Position numbers and translations under genes: made by a program. Positions 30,746 through 42,344 of a stretch of DNA of 64,000 nucleotides are shown in pieces (positions within the stretch are counted from its first letter, which is position 1; every line of letters begins with the position of its first letter). The notes under the pieces were generated by a model. It had not been told where the DNA came from, made no database searches, and was given only the letters and a program-made list of their open reading frames with translations. This stretch comes from Pyrrhosoma nymphula (taxonomy: Eukaryota > Arthropoda > Insecta > Odonata > Coenagrionidae). Location: positions 744,001 to 808,000 of the forward strand of contig OY754330.1 of assembly GCA_963573305.1 (NCBI GenBank), in the 5' to 3' direction.

Positions 30746-31371
30746 TATTATTTTTTTCCTTTGTAGAAAAATTACTCGTTATTCTGTACTTATATTTTTA
30801 CATTAGTAATATTTTAGATGTTAATGGCATTATTTTGTATTGTTAACTAGGGAATGTGCCCATTGAATATCAACGGGAAGGAAAAAAAATCAACACTAAT
30901 ATATTGTAAATAAACCATTCGCATCTTATTTTAATAAGCGTAAAGAAAGATTGAGTCAATGGATATATATATTCACGGAATATCGACTAATGAGTGTAAT
31001 GGTCGTCATGGGGACGATGACTCAAAAACGCTAAAATATATTGCGAAGAATCGCAACGTTTTAGCAAATATTTCGGAATTTTGACCGGAATACAAAATTC
31101 GATTGAAAGAATAAGAATCTTTATTTGTTTTTCTTTCTATCGTTCCCTCTCCCAATAACAGAAAACAACTATAAATAATTTAATTTAACAAATAAAAAAA
31201 GGTCTGCAGCTTCAAATGAAGATTCAGCTGAACACGTGTATTCCTGACATACATGGGCGTCATTTCAGCTTTTTAATTGGGGTGGCGTGCCTCGCGAATG
31301 CTAGACACGGGATCGTGGAGTGGACTAATATCGTTCGACGTTTGCCCTCACAAGGAAAGGCGGAGTTGGAC
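30746..31371. other. No recognisable gene
   Basis: AT-rich sequence up to the 5' junction of the first R1-like LINE. Confidence 0.4.
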
Positions 31372-31813
31372 TGTCTGTCGGCCCGGCCCCAGGGCCCAAC
31401 AGGTAAAGTGTCGACTAACCTGTTGTTTCGAGCGTGTGCGAAAAGTGAAAAGTGTATTGACTAATTGAACAGTGCTTTTTCTAAAACTTGAACTGAACTG
31501 AATATAAATAGTCAGAAAAACAGTGTTTTAATAGGTGGTCCTTACGTAATATCTCGGGCTAGCCCCGCCTCCACGAGGCCTGGGGCTGGGCAACGTGTGT
31601 CGGGCTATTAGTCAAGGGCCGGCCCTTGCCATAAGTTCCCGCACCGGCTAAGAGGGCTATCGGGTGATAGTTCGGACAGTGGGATTGTTGCGAGTGAGTG
31701 TGTGTGAGTGAGTGCTGTGAAAGACGCTTGTTGCGATTGCGTGTGTGATCTGAAACCGCTGAGTACTTGGGTGAATGTTTGAGTGTATGATTGAATGAGA
31801 GAGTGAGTAAAAG

Positions 31814-33076
31814 ATGGCGGAAAAAGATAAAGTTTTTAGAAGATCCAGTAAGCTGGAAAGGACACCTCCCGGAACAACTCCAGGAAATCCAGAGAAAAGA
31901 GGAAGAAAGGAAGACATGGAAGAAGAAGAAGGGAGCCCGGTTCACCGCTCCAAGGAAAGAAGAACATTACCTGAAAACCAAGAGGGAAATGAAGAAGTAT
32001 CAAACGCAAAAAATGATCAAGAGGAATATGACTGTGTTAGGAAAGCCATCGAAGAGATCACCAGAATTATGACAAGCCAAAATAAGTCTGGTAAACTAAC
32101 TAAAACAGCCTTAGATGATTCATTGAAAAAACTAAATGAAATTGAAAGAGCCGCCTTCAAAATGACGATTCAAATCGCCAAACTTGAAGGCTGTAAAGAA
32201 GAGAGAAGAGAAGTGATTAAGCTCATAAAGGAATATCAGCCAGCAAAAATGGAATATACCACATCCTATGCTGATGCCATCAAGAAACCTCCTGTGACGG
32301 GAATGCAGAAAACAATAAAACCAATACCACAAATTGTCACAGTAAAACATAAAGATAAGAATAAGAACGGCAATGAAATTAAGGAATTGCTACAAAAAAC
32401 TATTACACCTGCAGAAATCGGGGTAAATGTCAAGAGAAGTAGAAATATTGAAAATGGAGTTCTTCTTGAGCTCGAAAAGGAGAGTCACAAAGCAAAAATG
32501 CTGATAAATGAGAAATTGAAAGAATGTGGCCTAATAATAGAAGAACTAAAGAAGAGAAAACCCCAATTAATGATTTACGATGTTCCAAAACATTTTAACG
32601 TAGAAGAAGTTATAGAAAAGATATTCCAACAGAACATTGAGGATCAAATACCAAAGGATGTTTTCTTAGAAGAATTTAAAAAAGTATATCAGCTCGAAAG
32701 CAGTGAAAGTGACCGAGAACATTGGATCTTCGAATCGACCATGGAGATCCGAGATATTTTAAAAGAAAAAGAAAAAGTTTTTATGGAGTGGGAATCCTTT
32801 AGAATTAAAGATTACATAACTGTACTAAGATGCTATAAATGCCAAGGATACGGCCACAAAACATCTAATTGCAGGAAAACAGAAGACACCTGCTCCCACT
32901 GCGGTGAGAAGCATAAGTTCTCAGATTGCACTAAAAGAAATGACTCACCGAAATGCTACCATTGTGCATCCAATAATGAATCCAGCAATCATCGAACAGG
33001 GAACAAAAATTGTCCAAGTTTCAAAAAGGCTAAGGAGCAAGAATGCATAAGGCTTGGTTATGGCGGAACAATATAG
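31814..33076 (+). CDS. R1-like LINE ORF1: zinc-knuckle RNA-binding protein
   Basis: 420 residues. The first 70 are charged and Pro/Gly-containing. The middle (about 90-150) is Lys/Glu-rich and possibly coiled coil, and a central domain runs from 190 to 330. Three zinc knuckles close the protein: CYKCQGYGHKTSNC (about 339), CSHCGEKHKFSDC (about 359) and CYHCASNNESSNHRTGNKNC (about 381). Such proteins coat the LINE RNA as a ribonucleoprotein. The ORF overlaps the start of ORF2 by 23 bases, which suggests reinitiation or frameshifted translation. No stops or frameshifts. Confidence 0.85.
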   Translation: MAEKDKVFRRSSKLERTPPGTTPGNPEKRGRKEDMEEEEGSPVHRSKERRTLPENQEGNEEVSNAKNDQEEYDCVRKAIEEITRIMTSQNKSGKLTKTALDDSLKKLNEIERAAFKMTIQIAKLEGCKEERREVIKLIKEYQPAKMEYTTSYADAIKKPPVTGMQKTIKPIPQIVTVKHKDKNKNGNEIKELLQKTITPAEIGVNVKRSRNIENGVLLELEKESHKAKMLINEKLKECGLIIEELKKRKPQLMIYDVPKHFNVEEVIEKIFQQNIEDQIPKDVFLEEFKKVYQLESSESDREHWIFESTMEIRDILKEKEKVFMEWESFRIKDYITVLRCYKCQGYGHKTSNCRKTEDTCSHCGEKHKFSDCTKRNDSPKCYHCASNNESSNHRTGNKNCPSFKKAKEQECIRLGYGGTI

Positions 33077-36000
33077 CATAAGGATAGGACAAATAAATAT
33101 TGGTAGATCCCTGGCTGCACTCAATTATCTGGAGATTCAATGTACGGAAAATAAAATTGACGTACTTATGATACAAGAACCTTATGTAAATAAAAAGAAG
33201 AAAATTCCATTTAAAAATGGAACAGTATATTACGATAATAGTGCAGAGGAAATCTGGAGCTGTATAATTAAGATAAATCAGGAACTAAAAATCATAAAGT
33301 TGAATCAATTCACAGATGGAAGAACAATAACAGCGAAAATGGAATTTGAATCAAATAAAACTTGTACTATTTTTATAAATAGTTACTTTAAATTCGCTGA
33401 TGAAATAACACCATATCTTTTAAAACTCCAGACTATCACCAATATCCATCCTGACTCAGAAATAATTATATGTGCAGATGCAAATGCCAAGTCGACCCTG
33501 TGGCATAATGAAAGTACTGATATCAGAGGAGAACAACTAGAGGATTTGATCCTTACCCTCAACTATGAGGTTGAAAATCAATTAAGTGAATGGTCAACAT
33601 TTGAAGATGTACAGGGACACTGCACAAATATCGATGTAACCTTATCTAGGAGATGCTCAGGAAAAATCACAAAATGGGAAGTGGTCGAAGAAACAGTAAG
33701 TGACCACAGGCTAATCCTGTTTAAATATAACATCAAGAAAATTCCAAAATATAAGAACAACATGAATGTAAGCAAATTTAACGTTTCTAAAGCAAACTGG
33801 AGAAAGTTTGATGAGATCCTAACGGAACTAGTAAAATCCAATGAAGAAACAAAAGAACCGGAGAAACTGAACGATATAATAAATAAAGCTTGCATAGAAG
33901 CAATTCCTAAAGCTCAACAAGGGGATAAGAAAGTAAATTGGTGGAGTGAAAAACTAACAATTCTTCGAGAAGAAATGAGAAAAAATAAGAAGATTTACAT
34001 GAAATATAGAAGAAACAAGAACCCGGGCACGCCCTATTGGAGAAGAACTTTTGTGAAAAATAGAACCGAATACATCAATGAAATTCGGGCAAGAAAAAGA
34101 GAAATCTGGGAGAAAATGCTTGAAGCGGGAAATGAGGACCCTTGGTGTGATGCTTACAAAATTATACAAAATAAAAAAGAAACACATGTGCCAGTAACAT
34201 TAAGAAATCGCAAAGGTGAATACACAAAAAATATCACTGAGACATTGGAACTTCTATTAGAAAACCTACTACCAGATGACCTCCCAAGTGAGGACAACCC
34301 AGAAAACATAAGAATAAGAGAATCTGTTAAAACAGACTATCAAACAAATGAGACTGGAGACCTATCCTTTACCATGAATGAATTGAATTGGGCAGTAAAT
34401 TGCCTTAAAAACAAAAAAGCTCCCGGCTGGGATGGTATAAAAAGTGAAATCATTAAAAGAGCATACCCTAGAATAAATATACTTCTATTAAGAATTTTAA
34501 ATAACCTTTTAAATAAAGAACAATTTCCTAAAATATGGAAAAAAGGAATATTGAAAATCTTTCTAAAACCCAACAAGATACCAACAAACCCTAAATCCTA
34601 CCGCCCAATTACACTCTTACCAGTATTAGGAAAAGTTTACGAAAGGTTACTAGGTAAGAGGATAAGTGAACATCTAGTAGTAAAAAATTACTTCAATGAA
34701 AGACAGTATGGGTTTATGCCAAAAAAAGGAACGGTTGACGCCTTAAAAATAATGATCAAAGACGTTAATACCACACCATATAAATATGTTCTTGGAATAT
34801 TTCTTGATATTGCTGGAGCATTTGACAATGCTTGGTGGCCTTCCATTTTACTTCAACTAAAAATAGAAGAATGTCCGAAAATATTATTCAACACACTAAA
34901 AAGTTATTTTACTGATAGAGAAACAAAGCTGGAAATAGAAGGAATTGAAAAAAGTAAGATTCTAACTAAGGGCTGCCCTCAGGGTTCGGTTCTGGGACCT
35001 CTCTGCTGGAATATATTATTCAATGAATTACTTAATATTAAACTAAGCGAAGATACCACCATTACTGCTTATGCAGATGATGCGTTGGTATTAATAAAAG
35101 GCAACAACAGAAGAGAACTGGAATCCCGAGGTAATATGGCACTGGAGACTATTGTAAACTGGGGAAAGAATAATAAATTAACTTTCTCTCGGGAGAAAAC
35201 CGAAATGACTCTTTTAAAAGGAAACATGAAACGGAAACCAATATGTAAAATGAATAATGTATCCATTAAGTATAGTGAAACAATAAAATATTTAGGAATA
35301 TTAGTAAATGAGAAAATGGAATTCCGTGACCATTGTAAACAAATGGCTAACAAAATTAAAGATAAATTTTTACCACTAATGGAACTTATGAAAGGTGATT
35401 GCGGATACAAATACCACACTATGATAAAAGTATACAGAGCCGTTGCATTACCAATTATTATGTATGGTTGTGAAGCCTGGGGCTATGAATTAAACAAAAG
35501 AATGAAAAGTAAACAAAATTTATTACGAGCTCAAAGATTAGCTCTTCTAAAGATCACGAAGGCTTACCGCACGGTCTCAACAGACGCACTCTGCGTCATA
35601 AGTGGATGTATCCCCATAGACTTAAGAATATCCGAATATATAGAAATCCAAGAAATTAAAAAATTACGGAAAATCACAGCACAAGAGGAGAGAGAGGTAA
35701 GAAAGAGAACAATAATCAAATGGCAACAAAGATGGGACACCAGTGATAAAGGTAGGGAAACGTACCTCTATATAAAAAATATAGAACTTTATCTAACACA
35801 GAAACTTGAAATAAACCATTATGTGGTACAATTCTTAACAGGGCACGGAAATTTCTACTCTAAACTCAGTGAATTCTCTCTAAAGGAAACATCAATTTGT
35901 ACTACATGCGGTGAAGAAGAAACGAGCTGGCATGTCCTAAGTAAATGCAAAAGATACTGCAAACAAAGAGAATCACTCATTGAAATACTAAATAAATATA

Positions 36001-36122
36001 AACTAACCCTATCAAGACCTAACATGCTGAAAGAAAATATCTTTCTAGAATTTAAAAAATGTACACAAGACATTTTGAAAGAGAAGTACGAATCTGAGAA
36101 TCCTGAGTCGGCTTCCCGATGA
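33054..36122 (+). CDS. R1-like LINE ORF2: endonuclease and reverse transcriptase
   Basis: 1022 residues. The AP-type endonuclease is at about 1-225: IRIGQINIGRS, VLMIQEPY (catalytic Glu, about 40), CADANAKSTLWH (about 143) and VSDHRLILF (about 217). RT: SYRPITLLPVLGKVYERLL (about 515), LDIAGAFDNAWW (about 582), KGCPQGSVLGPLCWN (about 637) and YADDALVLIKG (about 673, catalytic Asp pair). The C-terminal zinc-like motif is CTTCGEEETSWHVLSKC (about 947). All catalytic residues are present. It makes target-primed cDNA at a nicked site. Start could also be 33060 (MAEQ). Likely active or recently so. Confidence 0.88.
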   Translation: MVMAEQYSIRIGQINIGRSLAALNYLEIQCTENKIDVLMIQEPYVNKKKKIPFKNGTVYYDNSAEEIWSCIIKINQELKIIKLNQFTDGRTITAKMEFESNKTCTIFINSYFKFADEITPYLLKLQTITNIHPDSEIIICADANAKSTLWHNESTDIRGEQLEDLILTLNYEVENQLSEWSTFEDVQGHCTNIDVTLSRRCSGKITKWEVVEETVSDHRLILFKYNIKKIPKYKNNMNVSKFNVSKANWRKFDEILTELVKSNEETKEPEKLNDIINKACIEAIPKAQQGDKKVNWWSEKLTILREEMRKNKKIYMKYRRNKNPGTPYWRRTFVKNRTEYINEIRARKREIWEKMLEAGNEDPWCDAYKIIQNKKETHVPVTLRNRKGEYTKNITETLELLLENLLPDDLPSEDNPENIRIRESVKTDYQTNETGDLSFTMNELNWAVNCLKNKKAPGWDGIKSEIIKRAYPRINILLLRILNNLLNKEQFPKIWKKGILKIFLKPNKIPTNPKSYRPITLLPVLGKVYERLLGKRISEHLVVKNYFNERQYGFMPKKGTVDALKIMIKDVNTTPYKYVLGIFLDIAGAFDNAWWPSILLQLKIEECPKILFNTLKSYFTDRETKLEIEGIEKSKILTKGCPQGSVLGPLCWNILFNELLNIKLSEDTTITAYADDALVLIKGNNRRELESRGNMALETIVNWGKNNKLTFSREKTEMTLLKGNMKRKPICKMNNVSIKYSETIKYLGILVNEKMEFRDHCKQMANKIKDKFLPLMELMKGDCGYKYHTMIKVYRAVALPIIMYGCEAWGYELNKRMKSKQNLLRAQRLALLKITKAYRTVSTDALCVISGCIPIDLRISEYIEIQEIKKLRKITAQEEREVRKRTIIKWQQRWDTSDKGRETYLYIKNIELYLTQKLEINHYVVQFLTGHGNFYSKLSEFSLKETSICTTCGEEETSWHVLSKCKRYCKQRESLIEILNKYKLTLSRPNMLKENIFLEFKKCTQDILKEKYESENPESASR

Positions 36123-36239
36123 TCCTATCGTATTTTATATACGGTAGGTGAGGGGGACATTTGGGCTGGGCAACCAGTGTACGAGGCAACCGAAGTCGAC
36201 AAAGGAAAAGGCAAGCCTAATAAGAGGCAAAGAAAAGCG

Positions 36240-36310
36240 GCCTCTTGGATATAAGTCTTAGACTTGACTCCAAGAGGGGTGGAGGTGGGTCCGCGGGGGT
36301 TTCCCCCGAA
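36240..36310 (+). other. 3' UTR hairpin and conserved tail of first R1-like LINE
   Basis: CCTCTTGG (36240) pairs with CCAAGAGG (36271). It is followed by GGTGGAGGTGGGTCCGCGGG. The second element has an equivalent hairpin with different stem bases (CTCGGC/GCCGAG, 41507-41537) and the same tail. Compensatory change in the stem suggests a structure recognised by the RT. Confidence 0.55.
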
Positions 36311-36315
36311 CCAAA

Positions 36316-36600
36316 TGTCTGTCGGCCCAATCTAGCGGATCAGGCTAGGCTGATCGCTGATCGGTGTTTTCTTATTATAGAATTCACCACAAGCAAACGC
36401 TGGAGATTAAAGGTTGTTTCGCGTTCCGTTTCGTTCTCTTAGTCTAATTATGACTCTGAGGCCGGACGCTGCCCACTCCCGTAACCCTTTTACCTATCCT
36501 TTCTCCTTCCTATTCCCGCACCCCTTTCTAGTCCTCGGTGATGAGCTGACGCTCACAGACCGGGGACGAAGGGAGGATCCCTGCGCGGAAGACCCGCTTA
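36316..36600. other. Spacer between the two R1-like LINEs
   Basis: GC-richer sequence starting TCTGTCGGCCCAATC and ending at ATCAGCTGTCTGTC. I recognise no RNA or protein. It may be host target DNA or a truncated 5' piece of another copy. Confidence 0.35.
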
Positions 36601-36955
36601 TCAGCTGTCTGTCGGCCCCCGGGCCCAGCAGGTAAAGTGTCGACTTACCTGTTGCCGTGCGTGTGCGAGTGTTGCGTATAAAAACTATAAACTGTGAACA
36701 TAACTCAACTGAATTAATAGTCAGTAGGTGGAGAAGGGATTATTTTGTGTATGTATGAATGTATAAAAACTCTTACATAGAGCGTTTGAAATAAGAAAGC
36801 GATTGGGCAGCCCCACCTCCTCGAGGTCGGGGGCCGGGCAACGAATCGTTGGCAATTAGTCGGGACCCGCGTAACCCCGCCATAAGACTTCCAACGTCGG
36901 CTAAGAGGGCAATCGCGATTTGCGTGTGTGTGCTACGAACTATAAATTGGACACT

Positions 36956-38219
36956 ATGAGTGATATAGAAGATGACGGAATGGAGGGAGTAGAAAAAGAC
37001 AATATAGTCAGGAAATCTTCGCTTGTGGGAACATCACCACCGGGGACATCCACGAAGAAACCCAAACGAAATAGAGGACAAGAGGACCGAGAAGAGGAGG
37101 AAGCGCAAGAAACGAAGAAGCAGAAGGAGAGCTCTCCCAGCCCCAAGAAGGAAGAAGATGGGACAGAAGAGGACACCATTAAGAAGATCTTTAAGGAACT
37201 GGAGAGAAACCTAAACAATCAACGGAAAGGAAATAAAATTAGTTCGAACACTGTAGATGAACACTTAAAAAAGATACAAGGAAATTGAAAATATAGTTAA
37301 GAAAATGACATTAAAAATAGCGAAATTAGAGGGCAGGTTGGAAGAGAGAAAAGAAATCTTAGAAGTAATTAAAACTCAAACAATTGAAAAACCAAGCATA
37401 CAAACACACTCATTTTCGGAAATAGTCAAAAGACCCCAGATTACAGGTCACCAAAAGAAAATAAAACCAACACCTCAAGTTGTGATAGTGCGATCCAGGG
37501 ATCAAGACAAAGAAAGTGATGAAATTAGAAAAATAATGAATAGCCTAGCAAAACCCAGCGAAGTAGGAGTAAATGTAACACGTACAAAAAATGTAAGAAG
37601 AGGCATACTACTGGAATTAGAAAAAGAAAGTGAAATCGGCAAAATTATACAAAATGAGAAAATAAGGGCAGGAGGTTTGGTAGTTGAAAAAATCGAAAAA
37701 AGAAAACCACAAATTATTATTTACGACGTTCCCAAAATCACAACCGAAACAGAGATGTACAAGGAAATATACAACCAAAAATTTAAGGACATTTTAACAC
37801 CAGAAGATCTTTCAGCAGGACTAAAAAAGGTTCATCAGTTGAGAAACGCTAAAAACAAACAAAAAGTGCACTGGATCCTAGAATGTAAAATGGAGGTTAG
37901 AGGCATTTTAAGAAAAAGAGGAAAAGTTTATCTGGACTGGGAAAATACGTGCTACATAAAAGATTACATTACAGTAATGAGATGTTTTAAGTGCCAAATG
38001 TACGGGCACCGAGCGAACAACTGCTCAAGAGATGAGGCTTGTCCCCATTGCACCGGAAAGCACAACTTCGAGAACTGTCCAAATAAGTCAGAAAAAGCAA
38101 AGTGTACTCATTGCTCTTTAGAAAAGACTCCCCACGAACATCGCTCTGGTGACAGAACATGCCCGGCATACAAAAAGGCAAGGAACCAAGAAATAGAAAG
38201 ACTCGGCTATGGAGATTAG
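36956..38219 (+). pseudogene. ORF1 of second R1-like LINE, one frameshift
   Basis: Starts MSDIEDDGMEGVEKDN. The first frame ends at 37288, and the continuation EIENIVKKMTLKIAKLEG is in another frame, with the break near the A6 run at 37266. The second part carries the three zinc knuckles CFKCQMYGHRANNC, CPHCTGKHNFENC and CTHCSLEKTPHEHRSGDRTC. It ends at 38219, overlapping the ORF2 start. Confidence 0.8.
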
Positions 38220-41200
38220 GATAGGACAAATCAACGTAGGCAGATCTCAAATAGGACAAAACGAACTAGAGCATGTAGCTATAAAATTAGGACTGGATGT
38301 GTTATTAATCCAAGAACCATACACTAGGAAGGGAAAGGTGCCTTTCGGAATCGGTGAAGTGCATTGTGATTCAACTAAGGAAATATGGAGCTGCGTGGTA
38401 TAAGTGAACAAAAAACCGAATGTAACTAAACTGTCTAACGAAACAAATGGATGCATCGTAAGTACAAAGGTAAATAACATAATAATGGTCAGCGGTTATT
38501 TTAGGTTCTCCGAAGACATAAATCAACACATTAATTATAAAGAAAGCATAATCAAAACACACAGTAAGGACAAGTTAATCATAGGCATAGATGCGAATGC
38601 AAAATCAACGTTGTGGCACAGTGCAACCAACGATGAAAAGGGAGAAAAACTAGTGGAATTAACAGTGACAAATGACCTAACAATTGAAAATAAAAAATCT
38701 TCAGTGACCACTTTTGAGAATCCGGCCGGACAGGGTACGAATATAGATGTAACATTAACAAAAAATTTAGAGAACCAAATAGAATGGAATAGTTGATGAA
38801 AATATAAGTGACCACCGACTCCTGATAACAACCATTAAAAGTGTAAAACAAAAAAGAAATGTAAAAAACATAATGAAAGTGGGTGCGTGGAATGTTAGGG
38901 AAGCTAATTGGAAAGTCTTTGACAGTGTACTAGTGGCAAGTGTCAAGTCGTGTGATAAAAATCTGGAAAGCTCAATGAAAACTCTAAACAGTGCATGTGA
39001 GAAGGCTATTCCAAAAGCCAGAGGACAGGAGAAAAAAGTACCATGGTGGGATGAGGAAATAGAAAAATGCAGAAAAGAAATAACAACACTTAGGAGAAGA
39101 GCAAATAAGGCAAATAGGGAGAACTGGCCGGAAAAGGGAAAAATAACAAAGGAACATAGAACCAATAGAAACAAATATGTAAAAATGATCAGGAACAAAA
39201 AACAGGAGCTCTGGGAAAAAATAGTAGAGGAAAGTGCAGACGGGATCCATGGGGAGAAGCCTATAAAATAATACGAAAATATAAACAACGAACTCTTCCT
39301 GCAACAATTAGAAAAGATAACGGTGACTATACAACAGGTTTTGAAGACACCGCGACGGTTTTATTAAACACCTTACTACCAGATGACCAGGAAGAAGGGG
39401 AAGTAGCAATGCAGATAGAAACAAGAAACCGAGCAAAACAACAGAGTCAAGGACCAGATGAACCCCCATTTACGATTTTGGAACTACAAGAAGCAGTGAA
39501 AACACTAAAAAATGGAAAAGCTCCGGGCTGGGACGGGATAAAGACCGAGACCGTGAAAAGAGCACTCTCCCGTATAGGTCAACCACTGCTAAACATTATG
39601 AATAACATGTTAAACACAGGAGAATTCCCGGACCAGTGGAAGAAAGGTATCCTTAGAATATTCTTAAAACCAAATAAAGATCCTGAAACCCCCAAATCCT
39701 ATAGGCCAGTCACCCTACTCCCAACAATAGGAAAAATTGCGGAAAAACTTATTAATAAAAGACTACTAAAACATTTAAATGAAAGTGGTTACCTAAGTAC
39801 GCACCAATACGGATTCACGGCCGGAAAAGGAACTGTAGATGCATTAAGACATGTTGTAAATACTATAGATAGAACAAAGGAAAAGTACGTACTGGCTGTG
39901 TATTTGGACATCGCTGGTGCCTTTGACAATGCGTGGTGGCTGGCGATCCTAAAAGAACTAATAGACGTCCAATGTCCAAAAAATCTATACGATGTCATTG
40001 TAAATTATTTTAAAAACAGAATGACGCACTTTTCCATGGAAGGATTCGAAACCCAAAAAATGTTGACCAAAGGCTGCCCACAGGGCTCAGTACTGGGCCC
40101 CACATTTTGGAACATTTTATTCAATAGCTTCTTAGAAATTGACACGGGTTCAAACACCATTATATCGGCCTACGCGGACGATGGTTTAATCTTAATAAAA
40201 GGTGACTCAAGAATAGACATCGAAAATACAGGGAACAGAGCCCTTAGGAAAGTGAGTGAGTGGGGAAAACAAAGAAAACTACACTTCTCCATAGAAAAAA
40301 CTCAGATCTCTATGCTAAAAGGAAAATTTAAGAGGAATCCTGTAATTAAACTAGATAATGTGTCAGTAAAGTATGAAAGCGAAGTAAAATATTTGGGGGT
40401 AATAATCGGAGAAAGGTTAAATTATGCTTCGCACTGTGCCACAACGATAAAGAAAATAAAAGAAAAATTCGTACCCTTATCACAACTTGCGAAAAAAGAA
40501 AAAGGCCTAAATCAGAAAACATTAGATCGCATATATAACGGACTAGCGGTACCCATTATATTATATGGTTGTGAAATATGGCACACAGAAATAGAAAGAA
40601 AAATGAAAAGCAGAGAAAAAGTATTAAGGGCACAAAGGACGGCTCTGCTAACAATAGGAAAAGCCTATAGAACTGTGTCATCAGATGCACTATGCGTACT
40701 AATGAAGGCTATACCAATAGATCTATTGGCCAGAGAAAAAACACAACAATACAATAACAAACACCAGAACATAGACACTAAAGAAACCAGGAAAGAGATC
40801 CGGGAAGCTGTGCTGGAAGAGTGGCAGGAAAGGTGGAACCAGTCGATGAAAGGAAGAGAAACACACCGTTACTTCCCGAACATCAGGGAACGACTGCAGA
40901 CGGGGGTCCCGGATTTGGATAAATACACAACACAATTTGTCAGCGGCCATGGAGACCTCAGAAAGAAACTACATCAATTAGGTCTGGCAGATACACCCTT
41001 CTGCGATCATTGTCAAGACACCGAAGAGACTCCATGGCACGTATTGACAGATTGCCCAGCATATACTGACTTGAGAACAACATTAATGAATACACTAGAA
41101 AGAGAAGGACTGGTCTGGGAACCTAAAAATCTAATCAAAAAGATGAAACCATTCAAAGAACTTTCTTGTAAAATCCTGAAAAGAAAAACAGAACTTTCCT

Positions 41201-41337
41201 TAAACTTGGAACCGGAACCGTCAAAAAGCCCGGAAATGAAAGATGAATCCCCGGCAACCGACCCATTCTGGGAAGGACGCCAAGGGGATCCCTTTGATGG
41301 AGGAACAATAGTGTGGAACGCACTCCAGAAACACTGA
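38209..41337 (+). pseudogene. ORF2 of second R1-like LINE, three lesions
   Basis: Endonuclease: IRIGQINVGRS, VLLIQEPYTR, and IGIDANAKSTLWH after a TAA at 38401-38403. A frameshift near 38790 precedes ISDHRLLITT, and another near 39240 precedes the RT region. From 39409 the frame is open to 41337: SYRPVTLLPTIGKIAEKL, LDIAGAFDNAWW, KGCPQGSVLGPTFWN, YADDGLILIKG and the zinc-like CDHCQDTEETPWHVLTDC. Catalytic residues remain but the protein cannot be made whole. Confidence 0.83.
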
Positions 41338-41590
41338 ATGACCAACTAAAGAGAACACCGATGTAACAAACAGAATAGTCAACCGTACCGATGATCCTAA
41401 CAAGTTTAGGTGAGGTGGACAGCTGGCTAGCGGACATTAGGACCGCTAGCGAACCAAAAGGTTGAACTAAGTCTAACAACGAAACCAATTTATAGACAAG
41501 GCGGCTCTCGGCTATGAGCGAAGGCTCGATGCCGAGGGGGTGGTGGTGGGTCCGCGGGGGCATTGCCCCCTAATCAGCTGTCTGTCCAAT

Positions 41591-42331
41591 GGATACTGTT
41601 GTAAAGGATACAGTATCCTTTACAGGAGTGTGGCTCTCCCCATCCTGGGGTACGCGATAGAGGTTTGGGGTAACCGGATAGTTGAGAACTGTCGGATTGC
41701 CCGGAAGTTGAGTGAGGCTCAGCGGTTTTGTCTCCTTGCTGTTACAGTGAGCTATCGCAGTGTCTCAAAGGAAGCCCTGATGGTGTTGACTGGCACAATT
41801 CCGGTTGAGTACGAACTACTCGAAAGGAAGGCACGGGCTGAGTTCAAGAAAGCGGGTTCAGCGTGCTACTTTGGTGTTAGACTGGGAGATGAGCAGAGGG
41901 CCCTCAAAGGGCTCCTGCGAACTCTAAGAGCCGAAACATTACGACGCTGGCAGGTGGAGTGGGATGAATCAAGCAAGGGAAGGTTAACTCACGAGTTTCT
42001 CCCCTCAGTCACTGACCGAATGACTATGTTTTTTGGAATGAAGAGTAAGCTGACGCAGGTTTTGACCGGTCATGGAAATTACCACTCGTACCTACACCGT
42101 ATAGGAAAGGCGGGGAACCCAGAGTGCCCCGCCTGTTCGGTTTCTGATACGGTCAAGCACCGGGTGTACGACTGTCCCGAGTATCGAGACAACCGAGCAG
42201 AGCTCAGTCGCCTGGTCCCAAGGTGGCCTGTGCCACTGAAGGACCTCCTTCAGGAATGTGTTAAGCAGGACAGATGTGATACCCTTAGTAACTTCGCTGG
42301 TGGTCCCATTAATATGGGGCCTAAAGTGTGA
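41591..42331 (+). pseudogene. C-terminus of a third R1-like LINE ORF2
   Basis: YRSVALPILGYAIEVWGNRI, LSEAQRFCLLAVTVSYRSVS, ALMVLTGTIPVEYELLERK and the zinc-like CPACSVSDTVKHRVYDC. This is the thumb and C-terminal zinc region of an R1-type ORF2, from a family other than its two neighbours. It begins abruptly right after the second element's target duplication and is followed by GAGGCAA repeats (42345-42545). Confidence 0.8.
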
Positions 42332-42344
42332 CATGGGTTACCTC

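Larger units (their letters stand above)
31380..36315 (+). mobile_element. R1-like non-LTR retrotransposon, both ORFs intact
   Basis: The element has a GC-rich 5' UTR starting near GGCCCGGCCCCAGGG (31380), ORF1 31814-33076, ORF2 33054-36122, and a 3' UTR with a hairpin (36240-36277) followed by GGTGGGTCCGCGGGGG. The junctions at both ends show TGTCTGTC(GGCCC). The 5' UTR block around AAGAGGGC(T/A)ATCG and the 3' UTR hairpin are shared with the next element. Architecture, endonuclease, RT and the C-terminal zinc motif fit the R1 clade; the subfamily is not determined. Confidence 0.85.
36601..41585 (+). mobile_element. Second R1-like LINE, related but decayed
   Basis: Same order as the first element: 5' UTR beginning GGCCCCCGGGCCCAGCAGG, ORF1, ORF2, then 3' UTR with hairpin and the GGTGGGTCCGCGGGGG tail. 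ATCAGCTGTCTGTC stands at both ends (36602-36615 and 41572-41585) and is the likely 14-bp target duplication. Protein similarity to the first is clear but not close, so it is a different subfamily, not a recent tandem duplicate. Confidence 0.85.

Noticed and set aside
30871..30888. Helitron 3' terminus at CCCATTGA...TCAACGGG
   Set aside because: The half-palindrome is imperfect and no CTAG follows at the expected distance.
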